Part shown: one piece after another, positions 35,543 to 44,094 of the stretch
How positions within the stretch are numbered: position 1 is the first letter of the stretch
How the letters are laid out: each line of letters begins with the position of its first letter
DNA from: JAUVXJ01 sp964433755
GTDB lineage: Bacteria; Chloroflexota; Anaerolineae; UBA7937; B3-Chlor
DNA: 64,000 nucleotides
Assembly (NCBI GenBank): GCA_964433755.1
Contig: CAYSSR010000004.1
Span: 248,001-312,000, forward strand
Direction: 5' to 3'
The notes under the pieces: model-generated
Seen by the model: the letters and a program-made list of their open reading frames with translations, nothing else
The model's database searches: none
Told to the model about the DNA's origin: nothing
Position numbers and translations under genes: made by a program

Positions 35543-36334
35543 TCAGCCGCTCCATAGGCTTCGGATTCTCCCGAGGCGCAAGAAACGCCGAACGCTGTTC
35601 AGTCTTCTCGCCACGGGCTGCATCTTGTAGGGCAGGACGCGGTACCGTAGTATCTCGTACTTCGACAGGTATGGCTTCATGGCGTCGATACGTTCGCTCT
35701 CCCAATCGGAGGCGGTCCAGCTAACGCCTTCGGTGCCCATGACCGCGATGTCGCGGTCCACGTACCTGTAGTTGCGCTGGTCCCTGATGAACACCTTGAG
35801 CATCCACTCATAGTCACTGACGACCTTGTAGCGTTCGGAGAAACCATCGGTTGCCACGAACACGTGGTTCCTGGCGAACACGGTTTGGTGCAGAATGGTC
35901 GCGGAGGCGAGGGAGGCCCTCGTCATGACCGTCGGTTGCCTTCTTCTGACCGGTTTGCCAGAGATGTCCCACAGAAGGTTGCCGTAGACCACATCGAGTT
36001 CGGGCGTCTCGTCGAAGACGGAGACCACGTCTTCGACGACCCGCTCATCACAGAACCGGTCATCGGCGTTCAGGAAGTGTAGGATGTCTCCAGTGGCGGC
36101 TTTGATGCCCTTGTTCATGGCATTGTAGATGCCGCGATCTGGCTCGCTGACGAAGTATCCTATATGGTTTCGATACCTGTCGACGATCTCCAGCGTGCCG
36201 TCCGTGGAACCCCCGTCGATGATCACGTGCTCGATGTCCGCATAGGTTTGGGCAGCGACGCTCTGGATCGCCCTCTCGATGTGAGCGGCAGTGTTCAGTG
36301 ATACAGTGATGACAGAGATCCTGGTCTTGGACAT
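35543..36334 (-). CDS. GT2 glycosyltransferase, WcaA-like
   Basis: The 263-residue protein has ISVITVSLNTAAHIERAIQSV, IDGGSTDGTLEI, EPDRGIYNAMNKGI and LNADDRF, the hallmarks of the compact WcaA/colanic-acid-type GT2 enzymes. ATG 36334 follows AAGGGA. Its product would be one linkage of the exported glycan. Confidence 0.88.
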   Translation of the reverse strand: MSKTRISVITVSLNTAAHIERAIQSVAAQTYADIEHVIIDGGSTDGTLEIVDRYRNHIGYFVSEPDRGIYNAMNKGIKAATGDILHFLNADDRFCDERVVEDVVSVFDETPELDVVYGNLLWDISGKPVRRRQPTVMTRASLASATILHQTVFARNHVFVATDGFSERYKVVSDYEWMLKVFIRDQRNYRYVDRDIAVMGTEGVSWTASDWESERIDAMKPYLSKYEILRYRVLPYKMQPVARRLNSVRRFLRLGRIRSLWSG

Positions 36335-36638
36335 TCCCTTGCCGTCTTAGATCTGCCAGCAATCCGCCGACAACCCGGAAGGACTTCGCCGCCCTTCAAC
36401 TTGGAGCGGCGCGAATCCTGTCGGCCTGTGGATCAAGAGTGTATTCCCAACCTGCACGCGGCATGGCCCTGGCCCTCGGCTACTGACTTGCTGCCGCTGT
36501 TCTGTGCTCTCGCCTCTTGGGGCTCTCTCGGTGAACTCAGCGTGTGTGCGGTGACAGGAGGTGTACTTGAGCCGAAGCTGCACAGTGCGTAGGCTGTCGT
36601 TTCTCCGACTCCGCATTCCGAAAGGGTGAGAGCAGTGC
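36335..36638. other. Intergenic region, nothing recognised
   Basis: In these 304 bases between two glycan genes I see only short unconserved reading frames and no clear promoter, hairpin or repeat. Confidence 0.5.
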
Positions 36639-37679
36639 TCATAGGATCCTCCCCCCAATCACCAGCCACAGATCACCACGGTAGATTCTCTTGCCCAGCA
36701 AGAGCCGTTCCTGGAGGTTCTGGGCCAGCCCAGCAAGGAGACTCCCGTCATTGCCGCTGTTGTCGGTTGCTGGGCGCCCACGCCGAATCGATTTCAAGCG
36801 GATGTGAGGCTGGTCAACCAGTCCAGGCAGTGACTCAGCAGTTGCTCTAAGCGCTCGGATGTAAGGGTTGTAGACATGGCGCTTTAGCACATGGCCAGGT
36901 GGCGCCCCGTACCTTGCCAACCCCGGGTCGAGTATCCGTCGGCTGAGTTGCCTGAGGTTGTGAAAGTGGAAGAATACGAGTGGTTGTGAGTCCACCAGCA
37001 CACGCCCATTTCGTTGGGCCAGAGAGTAGTTCTCCACGTTCCAGGGGGCCAAGCCAGCACCTTTGTGCTGGAGGACAACGACCTGTCCGAAGCGAACCGG
37101 CCAATCGTCGAGGTACTTCTGGTCAGCGAAGCGCCCGTCCTCCACGCGGTCGTAGCACCATTCAAGGCACCTCTCGCGCCACCAGTGGACACACTGCCTC
37201 CCATGCGAGTCGTTTCGAAAGGTCAGGTAGCCGACATTGTAGATGCCGTATTTCTCCCGGTACCGCCGTTCCTCAGGGAATCGGTGGCCCACGATGACTA
37301 CCGACTGGTCTTGCATCTCGTCGTAGATGGGCTGTGGGCTCGAGTAGAAGAAGAGGTCTGCATCCAGGTAGGTGACCGAGTCAAGCGCCGGGACACGGTC
37401 GAGAAGACAGAGGAGCCAGGAGGGGGTGCATGTGAAGTAGTACTCCACCTGGCTGCGATCTTCCTTGGTTGCCAGCAATTCCTGGTCATCGCGTTCCAGG
37501 GCCAGAAGAGGAATCGGACGTAGATTCGGCAGGTCCAGTTTGCAGAGAGTATGGTATGTGAGATCATCGAAGCAGAGTACCCAGAGTACCAAGGGACTGG
37601 CATGGCGCGCGAGAGACTTGTAGAGAGTGAGTCCTCGCACCAGATAGTGGTGGTCAAAACACGTACAGAAATTGTGCAT
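36639..37679 (-). CDS. GT8-like glycosyltransferase
   Basis: The 346-residue protein resembles nucleotide-diphospho-sugar transferases of the GT8/GT-A type. It begins HNFCTCFDHHYLVRGLTLYKSL and carries the DxD motif in SVTYLDADLFFYS, then KYGIYNVGYLTF and an HKGAGLAPWNVENY block typical of this subgroup. AAGGAGTCCC precedes the ATG at 37679. The donor sugar is unknown. Confidence 0.75.
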   Translation of the reverse strand: MHNFCTCFDHHYLVRGLTLYKSLARHASPLVLWVLCFDDLTYHTLCKLDLPNLRPIPLLALERDDQELLATKEDRSQVEYYFTCTPSWLLCLLDRVPALDSVTYLDADLFFYSSPQPIYDEMQDQSVVIVGHRFPEERRYREKYGIYNVGYLTFRNDSHGRQCVHWWRERCLEWCYDRVEDGRFADQKYLDDWPVRFGQVVVLQHKGAGLAPWNVENYSLAQRNGRVLVDSQPLVFFHFHNLRQLSRRILDPGLARYGAPPGHVLKRHVYNPYIRALRATAESLPGLVDQPHIRLKSIRRGRPATDNSGNDGSLLAGLAQNLQERLLLGKRIYRGDLWLVIGGRIL

Positions 37680-37826
37680 GGGACTCCTTAGAAGCCCGAG
37701 TGCTTCGCACGTGACAAAGATAGGTCCATGCTGATCGCTGGCCGTGAAGGATCACGGAAAGCCCTGGGTGCTCTCGTCTCCAGCAGGCTTCTGCCAGTGT
37801 GACGCCTGGGTCGAAGAGCTGCCCAG

Positions 37827-38579
37827 TCAAGGCCAGTCGGCCAATGCTCTCAGCGCCCGATGAAGCTTCAGGCAGCGTACCGTCTGTAAGGGAAAACGAA
37901 GCATCAGGTAGGTGTCGCTTGCGGACTTGCTCTCTTTGAAGGCTGCAGGCGCGTAGATGGTGTCGAACTCCCGTACTGGTAGCTCGATGTTCAGCTTTGA
38001 GAAAAGGGCCGAGACTGCTGCGGGAGCATCGTGCACAAAACGGTCCATGTCTACGAGGAAACAGCCCGCCCGGTTTTGGCGGTAGAAATCCAAGATACGT
38101 TCATTATGCAACCGCCACGACCGAAACGCTATCGCGGGGTTTCGGGTGAGGCGCGGGTCCGTGCCCCGCCGGAGTAGCGAATCGACAACAGACACGGGAT
38201 GCCGAAAGAGGAAGAGGAAATTGGCGTCCGGGATCATCTCTCGCCAGAACGGCAGAAACAGGCTTGTGCGACAGTCTTTCCATCCCCAAACCGGAGAGCT
38301 GGCCTTCCGCCCTAGTATGTCTTGAGCTCTGCGCCTGAACACAGTAGGTACCTGTCCGGAGATCTGTGCGTCACTGGTTGGAAAGGTGCCGACTTTCAGG
38401 CAGGCAAGCAAGTCTTGATGAAACCTCAGCATGTCCACGTCTTCATAGTAGCCCCGAGGATTTCCCACATCGCCGGGCTGGAGATCCTCGCCTATGTCAA
38501 TGCCGCACACTTGCAGATAGTGTGCCACCATCGACGTCCCGCTTCTGTGCATGCCTGTGACCACGAGGGTTGTTGTCAT
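37827..38579 (-). CDS. Sulfotransferase-family protein
   Basis: The 250-residue protein opens with VVTGMHRSGTSMVA, the PAPS-binding loop, and has FLFRHPVSVVDSLLRRG for the 3'-phosphate site. It is the second of three sulfotransferases in the locus and belongs to a shorter subfamily than the others. ATG 38579 is used; the preceding GTG at 38582 is an alternative. It probably sulfates the cluster's glycan. Confidence 0.82.
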   Translation of the reverse strand: MTTTLVVTGMHRSGTSMVAHYLQVCGIDIGEDLQPGDVGNPRGYYEDVDMLRFHQDLLACLKVGTFPTSDAQISGQVPTVFRRRAQDILGRKASSPVWGWKDCRTSLFLPFWREMIPDANFLFLFRHPVSVVDSLLRRGTDPRLTRNPAIAFRSWRLHNERILDFYRQNRAGCFLVDMDRFVHDAPAAVSALFSKLNIELPVREFDTIYAPAAFKESKSASDTYLMLRFPLQTVRCLKLHRALRALADWP

Positions 38580-38774
38580 CACGGGTGTCCTTGTAGGCTG
38601 CAGTCTCTGGTCTCTTCCAGTGCTTCAGAGGGCCATGGAGTGATCGATCAGGTCGCTTCCGGGGTCGGGGTTGGCCTGCGTGTGCTGATGTCCTGTCAGT
38701 TTCTTGGTTAGTACTCGTCCGTCCATTCCTCGCTCAGTCGGGACTCAAAGAAAGCCTGAATCCATGGTCGCCTC

Positions 38775-40232
38775 CTACTTGGAGCACAGAATGAGTTTGC
38801 GCGGTGGGGGCCACGATTCGTGAATCTCAATCGACGGGAAATACCGCCCCAGGCTCGTAACGAAGTTGTCCAAGGTATACCAGTGGTGTGTTGGCCGAAT
38901 CCATTCCTTCACGTAACGGTCCTCTTTGGGTGGAAACTCCACAATCGCGTTCTTCCGCGTGTATTGAGAGATGAGCCTGGCGATCGGCTCAAAATGCACA
39001 CCTTGCTCGAACACAAGGTGGTGGACGAGAGCCAGCACGAGAGTGACGTCGGATCGCAGCCTCTCGAGGGCGCTCGCCTTCCCAAGCCCTATGCTGTAGG
39101 GCGGCGTGGGATACAGGAAGTCGAGAAGCAGGGGCAGTATGGGCAACCGCTGCTCCCGCACTCTCTGGTACAGGTCGCATACTGACGCGTCATCGGTGTC
39201 GAAAGACACGGCACTGTATCCCATAGAGGCGCCCAGCTCAGCATACCAACCCTTGTTGCCGGCGGCATCCAAGAGACTCCCTGGCGCCAGACGTCGCAGC
39301 AAGCCGTAGACCGCCTGTGCCTTTTGCGAGAACCCTTCTGGATCATCTACCGCTGGCATGCCTCCCTGTCCGTACTTTGTCCAGTTGCTCCTACGAGGTG
39401 CTATCGACAATCTCTCAATGAAGTCAAGAGTCTTCTCGAGGGCCGCCACCGTGCCGACATCGGAGGCTCTTCGCCGGATGAGGGTGTAGCCCGGGGGGAT
39501 CCATCGGAACGGACGCCGCATGCTGAAGCGCTTCAGGTAACCTGCTCCAAGTTCTCCGTAGATTGCCCTACCCAGGCCGAACCGACCCTTTGAGAAGAGC
39601 CAGAGCGGTAGCAGCGAGTGGTATCGGAACTCATCGAACCGGAAGGTGCCGTGAGAGTTGCTGGGTACAACAGATCCAAAGTCAATCCAGATGGGCCTGC
39701 CATCAACGAATTGCACATTGCCCGGCTGGACATCCTTGGTCACCAAGCCGTGCTTGGCCATCTCGAGGTTTAACCTGCATACCATCGCGGTGGCATCCCG
39801 GATCATGCTAGAGCACCATTCGGTCCAGCAGGATAGAACTGGGATTCTCCTGTGCTCCACCACTAGTTCGAAGCCTTCGAGCGCGACATCGGCAATCCAG
39901 GTCTCTACCAGGCCAGCGGCGAAAAGGTCAGCGATGAAGTCCGCCGTTAGCAGTTCACGATACAGATCAGCGCTTGATGCCGATATTGCTCGGAAGACTC
40001 TACCATCGTGGTGAAAGACGAACCCGGCAGGATCGACTACGGAACCCGCGTCGAACTGGATATCGGATAGCTTGAGTCGCACAGTGTGCTGCTCCCACTT
40101 TGAACGAATGAAGTCTCGATCAGCCTCTAGGCTCTGAGCTAGCCACCCCTTCTCGATCCTGGAACCCACATGCATGAAGCCGCAGGGCCATTCCCATTGG
40201 TTGCCACTGAAGTCTTCCCAGAATGCCGCCAT
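38775..40232 (-). CDS. Kinase-like domain fused to SAM-methyltransferase-like domain
   Basis: The 485-residue protein has two parts. Residues about 50-260 resemble an aminoglycoside-phosphotransferase/protein-kinase-like fold: HGLVTKDVQPGNVQFVDGRPIWIDFGSV gives the catalytic Asp-x4-Asn and the metal-binding DFG-like IDFGS. Residues about 325-485 resemble a methyltransferase: GSLLDAAGNKGWYAELGAS is motif I, and VSFDTDDASV ends beta-2. Such proteins may phosphorylate and methylate the end of a glycan chain, as in length control by WbdD, which is an inference. The start ATG 40232 lacks a clear ribosome site. It is next to the Wzt gene. Confidence 0.7.
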   Translation of the reverse strand: MAAFWEDFSGNQWEWPCGFMHVGSRIEKGWLAQSLEADRDFIRSKWEQHTVRLKLSDIQFDAGSVVDPAGFVFHHDGRVFRAISASSADLYRELLTADFIADLFAAGLVETWIADVALEGFELVVEHRRIPVLSCWTEWCSSMIRDATAMVCRLNLEMAKHGLVTKDVQPGNVQFVDGRPIWIDFGSVVPSNSHGTFRFDEFRYHSLLPLWLFSKGRFGLGRAIYGELGAGYLKRFSMRRPFRWIPPGYTLIRRRASDVGTVAALEKTLDFIERLSIAPRRSNWTKYGQGGMPAVDDPEGFSQKAQAVYGLLRRLAPGSLLDAAGNKGWYAELGASMGYSAVSFDTDDASVCDLYQRVREQRLPILPLLLDFLYPTPPYSIGLGKASALERLRSDVTLVLALVHHLVFEQGVHFEPIARLISQYTRKNAIVEFPPKEDRYVKEWIRPTHHWYTLDNFVTSLGRYFPSIEIHESWPPPRKLILCSK

Positions 40233-40318
40233 TCTATGGAGACCGGCGGGCAGGGTACTTCTTGCATCCGTTTCCGCACAATCAGCCGCACCCCGCGTCC
40301 TGGCGTTGCCTCGGCGCG

Positions 40319-41587
40319 CTACCGGTCCTGGCTCAGGTCAGCCACTTCCCAGCGGTGCTTCAGTAGGCAGACTCTCCTGTGCCTCTTGAGGACCCCACTG
40401 CCAAAGAAGTCTCCCTCAATGACTTGTGTCTCGGCCGCGTGTGTGATGTGGTCCGCCAGCTCGTGACCGGCCAAGATGGCGAGGTTGAGGCGGTAGCTCC
40501 CGGCCGGCAGGGGCAGGTCTTCTATGAGGCAGCGCACAACGCCCTGTGGAGGAAGTGTCTTTGGAAGCGTACCGCTCTCGGAGCTGTCCAGGAAGAAAAC
40601 GCGACGAGAGAGCGAGTCGTACACCCCGACCAGAAAACACGGATCGCGGAGAGCATGCTTCGCTGTGTAGGCTATCCGGAGTTCTACGGTCTGTCCGCTC
40701 TGTAGTGCACCGAGATGGGCTCCTTGTGAGTCCACCCACGACATGCTCGTGGTCTTGGCCGCCCCGGTGCCGCCTCGGTCGTGTACAGACGTCAGGTCTC
40801 CAGCGCTCGCTTGGTCCAAGAGATCACCGTACCGCGCGACCACGCTGGAGACTGGACCGTCGATGTTCTTGCGACCGTTTTCCAGCAACAACGCGCGTTG
40901 GCAGAGCGCCGATATGGCTGCCATATTGTGGCTCACAAACAGCACCGTACGCCCCTCGCCCGCCACGTCCCCCATCTTACCCAGGCATTTCTTCTGAAAT
41001 GCGGCGTCTCCGACGGCCAGCACCTCGTCCACGAGTAGTATCTCCGGCTCCAGGTGGGCGGCCACGGAGAAGGCCAGACGGACGTACATCCCGCTGGAAT
41101 ACCGTTTGACCGGCGTATCGAGGAACCTCTCGATCTCTGAAAAGGCCACGATCTCGTCGAACTTCCTGTCGATCTCGGTACGCTTCATGCCCAGGATGGC
41201 CCCGTTGAGGTAGATGTTCTCCCGCCCCGTGAGCTCGGGGTGGAATCCAGTGCCGACCTCCAGCAGCGAGCCCACGCGCCCTTTGATCTCCGCGTACCCT
41301 TCGGTAGGCTCGGTAATGCGGGAAAGGACCCTCAGCAGCGTGGTCTTGCCGGCGCCGTTGCGACCGATGATGCCTACCACCTCGCCATCCTTGACCTCGA
41401 AAGACACGTCTTTCAAGGCCCAGATAGTCTCCTCGGGCGGCGCGGGTTGACCCAGGCGGCGCAACCGACGCACGGGGGCCGCAGCCATTTCTACCAGGCT
41501 CTCGCGCATCGTCTTGTAGCGAGCCTGAGGGCCGCCAATGCGGTACTGCTTGCTCAGGTTCTCGACGTGAACGGCTACGTTCGTCAT
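40319..41587 (-). CDS. wzt: Polysaccharide ABC exporter ATPase with C-terminal glycan-binding domain (Wzt)
   Basis: The 422-residue protein has an N-terminal ATPase (about 1-245) with Walker A GRNGAGKT, GTGFHPELTGRENIYLNG (typical of the glycan-exporter group), signature YSSGMYVRL and Walker B ILLVDEVLAVGD. A C-terminal beta domain (about 285-400) resembles Wzt-C, which recognises the modified non-reducing end of the chain. The kinase/methyltransferase-like neighbour could make such an end. ATG 41587 is used; a TTG at 41599 is also open. The permease wzm lies 1.2 kb upstream instead of adjacent. Confidence 0.92.
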   Translation of the reverse strand: MTNVAVHVENLSKQYRIGGPQARYKTMRESLVEMAAAPVRRLRRLGQPAPPEETIWALKDVSFEVKDGEVVGIIGRNGAGKTTLLRVLSRITEPTEGYAEIKGRVGSLLEVGTGFHPELTGRENIYLNGAILGMKRTEIDRKFDEIVAFSEIERFLDTPVKRYSSGMYVRLAFSVAAHLEPEILLVDEVLAVGDAAFQKKCLGKMGDVAGEGRTVLFVSHNMAAISALCQRALLLENGRKNIDGPVSSVVARYGDLLDQASAGDLTSVHDRGGTGAAKTTSMSWVDSQGAHLGALQSGQTVELRIAYTAKHALRDPCFLVGVYDSLSRRVFFLDSSESGTLPKTLPPQGVVRCLIEDLPLPAGSYRLNLAILAGHELADHITHAAETQVIEGDFFGSGVLKRHRRVCLLKHRWEVADLSQDR

Positions 41588-41595
41588 TCTGCTGC

Positions 41596-41955
41596 TCAAT
41601 CCCAGGTCCTCAGGAACTCAACCCGATTCCTCATTTCATCTGCAGATTGCGTCGCGATGAGTCTGAGAATCCGGCGCATCTGCTCACCGACCGAGTAGTG
41701 TTGCTGGCGGGCCAGGATGATCCCGGGATGCTGTTTGCCCCGAGCGACATAGGTCGTGTGCAAGCGATAGAAATCCCCTACGTTGAAAGTGTACAGGACA
41801 CGACTCTGTTCGATGGCGTAGTTGAGGTGTTCTTCGTCCTCTCGTTCGATCATCCCTGCATCCAGTGCGGTGACCACATCGACCCCTCTTGCCTGAAGTG
41901 CACGCACCAAGCCACGACTCATGGAGTCTTCATCAATGTAGAGGCGGATGGTCAC
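41596..41955 (-). CDS. DUF5615 PIN-like protein, probable toxin
   Basis: The 119-residue protein has the DUF5615/PIN-like N-terminus LYIDEDSMSRGLVRALQARGVDV with acidic residues Asp8, Glu9 and Asp10, then LYTFNVGDF in the second acidic site. Members of this family are usually encoded right after a DUF433 partner, as here. RNase toxin activity is inferred. GTG 41955 lies two bases after the DUF433 stop, so translation is coupled. The gene nearly touches wzt. Confidence 0.8.
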   Translation of the reverse strand: MTIRLYIDEDSMSRGLVRALQARGVDVVTALDAGMIEREDEEHLNYAIEQSRVLYTFNVGDFYRLHTTYVARGKQHPGIILARQQHYSVGEQMRRILRLIATQSADEMRNRVEFLRTWD

Positions 41956-41957
41956 CC

Positions 41958-42257
41958 CTAACCTGCCTCTCCTTGCTGATGCTCCCTTTCTAGTCTGTCC
42001 GCGGTCTCTTCCTCAGCACCGATAGCTGCCTCGATCTCATCGCGATTGGCGTGGTAGAAAGCCAGAGCCGCATAGACTTGTGCCAGACTCAGGTGGCCCA
42101 ACTCATCCGCTATCTGCTCGGGGGTGAGGCCTAGCTTGTACCAGCCAACGATGCGCTGCACGGTCACACCGGTTCCGGTAACGCAAGGCCGGCCGCCACG
42201 CAGCTCAGGTGCCGTCGTAATCAGCGTTCCAATGTCCGTAGTCGCTGTGTGTGCCAT
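41958..42257 (-). CDS. DUF433 protein, probable antitoxin
   Basis: The 99-residue protein matches the DUF433 family: RGGRPCVTGTGVTVQRIVGWYKLGLTPEQIADELGHLSLAQVYAALAFYHANRDEI contains the typical winged-helix-like segment. These proteins pair with DUF5615 PIN-like proteins and are likely DNA-binding antitoxins. The ATG follows CAGGAGGTCAGCG. The pair sits between the exporter genes wzm and wzt. Confidence 0.85.
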   Translation of the reverse strand: MAHTATTDIGTLITTAPELRGGRPCVTGTGVTVQRIVGWYKLGLTPEQIADELGHLSLAQVYAALAFYHANRDEIEAAIGAEEETADRLEREHQQGEAG

Positions 42258-42326
42258 TCCGCTGACCTCCTGACTTGTAGCGCTGGTGCTGCCTCCTCCT
42301 GCTGCAGTTCGACGTCATCCATACAC

Positions 42327-42342
42327 AAATCCGAATTTCGAA
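42327..42342. repeat. 16-bp direct repeat flanking the four-helix-bundle gene (left)
   Basis: AAATCCGAATTTCGAA occurs exactly here and again at 42741-42756. The left copy is followed by further AT-rich TTCGAA/GAATT elements to 42367, which contrast with the GC-rich surroundings. Confidence 0.85.
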
Positions 42343-42365
42343 TTTCCGATTTCGGAATTCGAATT

Positions 42366-42722
42366 TCACTGTCGACGTGCCTTGGCGGTTTTGCCCGATG
42401 CGGTGAAGATAGCCAGGAGTTCGCCGCATTCTTGGAGGAGCCAGTGCCGCTGGGAAGCACCACCGATCCCTGCATCTTCGCAGAGTTCCAGCCAGTACTG
42501 AGTCTCGGCGGCCTCCTTCTCGACGATGGCAATCTTGTGAATGAAGTCGTTGCGAGACTGGGCCCGGTTCGCCTCACGGTAGTTGGCCCCGATGGAGGTT
42601 CCCGACTTGAGCAACTGATAACCCAGCACATCCGTCACCTTGTTCTTGACCAGGCTCGACACGAACTGAATGACCCTCAATGCAAACTGCTTGGTCCTCT
42701 CCTCCAATTCGACCTTATCCAC
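42366..42722 (-). CDS. Four-helix-bundle protein (S23/IVP family)
   Basis: The 118-residue protein matches the four-helix-bundle family first known from intervening sequences in 23S rRNA genes. Diagnostic stretches are TKQFALRVIQFVSSLV, YQLLKSGTSIGANYREANRAQSRNDFIHKI and EKEAAETQYWLELCED. The molecular role is unknown; related bundles act as accessory proteins in retroelement systems. GTG 42722 is chosen because the ATG at 42764 would start inside the flanking repeat. The gene lies between two identical 16-bp repeats. Confidence 0.85.
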   Translation of the reverse strand: MDKVELEERTKQFALRVIQFVSSLVKNKVTDVLGYQLLKSGTSIGANYREANRAQSRNDFIHKIAIVEKEAAETQYWLELCEDAGIGGASQRHWLLQECGELLAIFTASGKTAKARRQ

Positions 42723-42740
42723 GGGCAATCCCCAGTTTCG

Positions 42741-42756
42741 AAATCCGAATTTCGAA
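42741..42756. repeat. 16-bp direct repeat flanking the four-helix-bundle gene (right)
   Basis: This second exact copy of AAATCCGAATTTCGAA lies eight bases beyond the wzm stop codon, so the repeat-bounded segment begins right after wzm. Confidence 0.85.
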
Positions 42757-42764
42757 ATGCACAA

Positions 42765-43637
42765 TCATACTACATCCGCGAAGGTCTTCTCCATCCGGCG
42801 GAAGTAGTACAGCCCCCCGACGAGCAACAATACCACCACGACCGCCGAGACCGCCAGGAGGGACGTGGGCGGCTCCTTGCCCAGCAAGGCCCACCGGAAT
42901 CCCTCGACCACACCGGCCATGGGATTCAGCCCGTACCAGGCACGCCACCGCTCGGGCACCAGGCTGCTGGAGTAGGCGATCGGGGTAGCGAAGAGCCAGA
43001 ACTGAGTCAGAAAGGGAATGGTGTACCGCACGTCTCGATACTGTACGTTGAGGGCCGACAACCACAGGCCCACAGCCAGGGCAGTCGCCACAGCGAGCAA
43101 CAGGAATAGCGGCAGAGTCAAGGCAGCCATGGTGGGGGCGAAGCCGTAGTAGACCATCATCCCCAGGAGAACCACAAAAGCGATACCGAAATCCACGAGC
43201 CCTGCTATAACAGCGGAGACAGGTATGGCCAGGCGGGGGAAGTACACTTTGGTGATCAGGTGGGAGCTGCCCACGAGGCTGTTGCTGGCCCGGTCCAGCG
43301 CGCCAGAGAAGTAGCTCCAGGGCAGCAACGCACAGTAGGAGAAGATCGGGTAAGGGATACCATCGGAGGGTACCTTGGCCAACTGCCCGAAGAATATGCT
43401 GAAGACGACCATGGTGAAGAAGGGTTGGAGCACGGACCAGGCTGCTCCCAGGATCGTCTGCTTGTATCGTACCTTGATGTCGCGCCACGTCAGGAAGTAG
43501 AGCAACTCCCTGTAGTTCCACAGGTCCCGCAGGTTGAGGGCCACCCAGCCGCGTGAGGGGCGGATCAGAGTGGTGGGTATCTCGTGGTTGGTGGGCGTTG
43601 CGCTCCCCATTCGTTTCTCGTCGGTAGTCGCGTTCAT
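42765..43637 (-). CDS. wzm: Polysaccharide ABC exporter permease (Wzm)
   Basis: The 290-residue protein has the ABC-2 polysaccharide-permease pattern: an N-terminal amphipathic stretch (LRDLWNYRELLYFLTWRDIKVRYKQTILG), then six membrane helices, with 'YRDVRYTIPFLTQFWLFATPIAYS' in the middle and 'LNPMAGVVEGFRWALLG' near the end. It forms the channel for lipid-linked glycan export with Wzt. AGGAACTCGCC precedes the ATG. A predicted promoter lies about 310 bases upstream. Between wzm and wzt lie three unrelated genes. Confidence 0.93.
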   Translation of the reverse strand: MNATTDEKRMGSATPTNHEIPTTLIRPSRGWVALNLRDLWNYRELLYFLTWRDIKVRYKQTILGAAWSVLQPFFTMVVFSIFFGQLAKVPSDGIPYPIFSYCALLPWSYFSGALDRASNSLVGSSHLITKVYFPRLAIPVSAVIAGLVDFGIAFVVLLGMMVYYGFAPTMAALTLPLFLLLAVATALAVGLWLSALNVQYRDVRYTIPFLTQFWLFATPIAYSSSLVPERWRAWYGLNPMAGVVEGFRWALLGKEPPTSLLAVSAVVVVLLLVGGLYYFRRMEKTFADVV

Positions 43638-44094
43638 GGCGAGTTCCTATGTCTTCGGTTGTTTTTCGGTGGTGATGCGACTCCGACCGTGGATGTGCGA
43701 TCTTGGGTCAAGCCTGGCCTCGAGAGGAAGGCCAGCCAACATCCCGATGAATCGCTTGGCCGGTCTTCTGTGGCCCGTCAATGCGGCTTCGCGCTCAGGT
43801 TGTACGACCTCGTAACCCCGGGCGATGCCAGCCCAGAATTGCGAGACGGCTCTTGCCCGTACTCGCTCGTAGTTTGCCCTCTTCCGAGATGGGCTTGTCC
43901 GCAGGCCGACTTCTCTCTGGCGCAGCCCAGCCTGGTCCAGTTATGGCCTATTTTACTACGCGGCACTACAGCAGTCAATAGTACGAGACTCTCAATTCCT
44001 CTGGCGCGCGTCCAGACGGCATAAGCACCAGCCGAACGGTCGTTGGCCCTCAGCCTTGAGCCGGCTGCGGTCTTGTCCTTGACTCTGGTCATGG
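43638..44094. other. Intergenic region containing a wzm-directed promoter
   Basis: These 457 bases contain a minus-strand promoter (43950-43978) and about 310 bases of leader with no recognised gene or riboswitch. The rest shows only short open frames. Confidence 0.5.
43950..43978 (-). promoter_or_regulatory. Minus-strand sigma-70 promoter upstream of wzm
   Basis: On the minus strand TTGACT (43978-43973), 17 bases and TAAAAT (43955-43950). The region from CTATTGACT onward resembles the promoter at 45217-45245. Confidence 0.65.
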
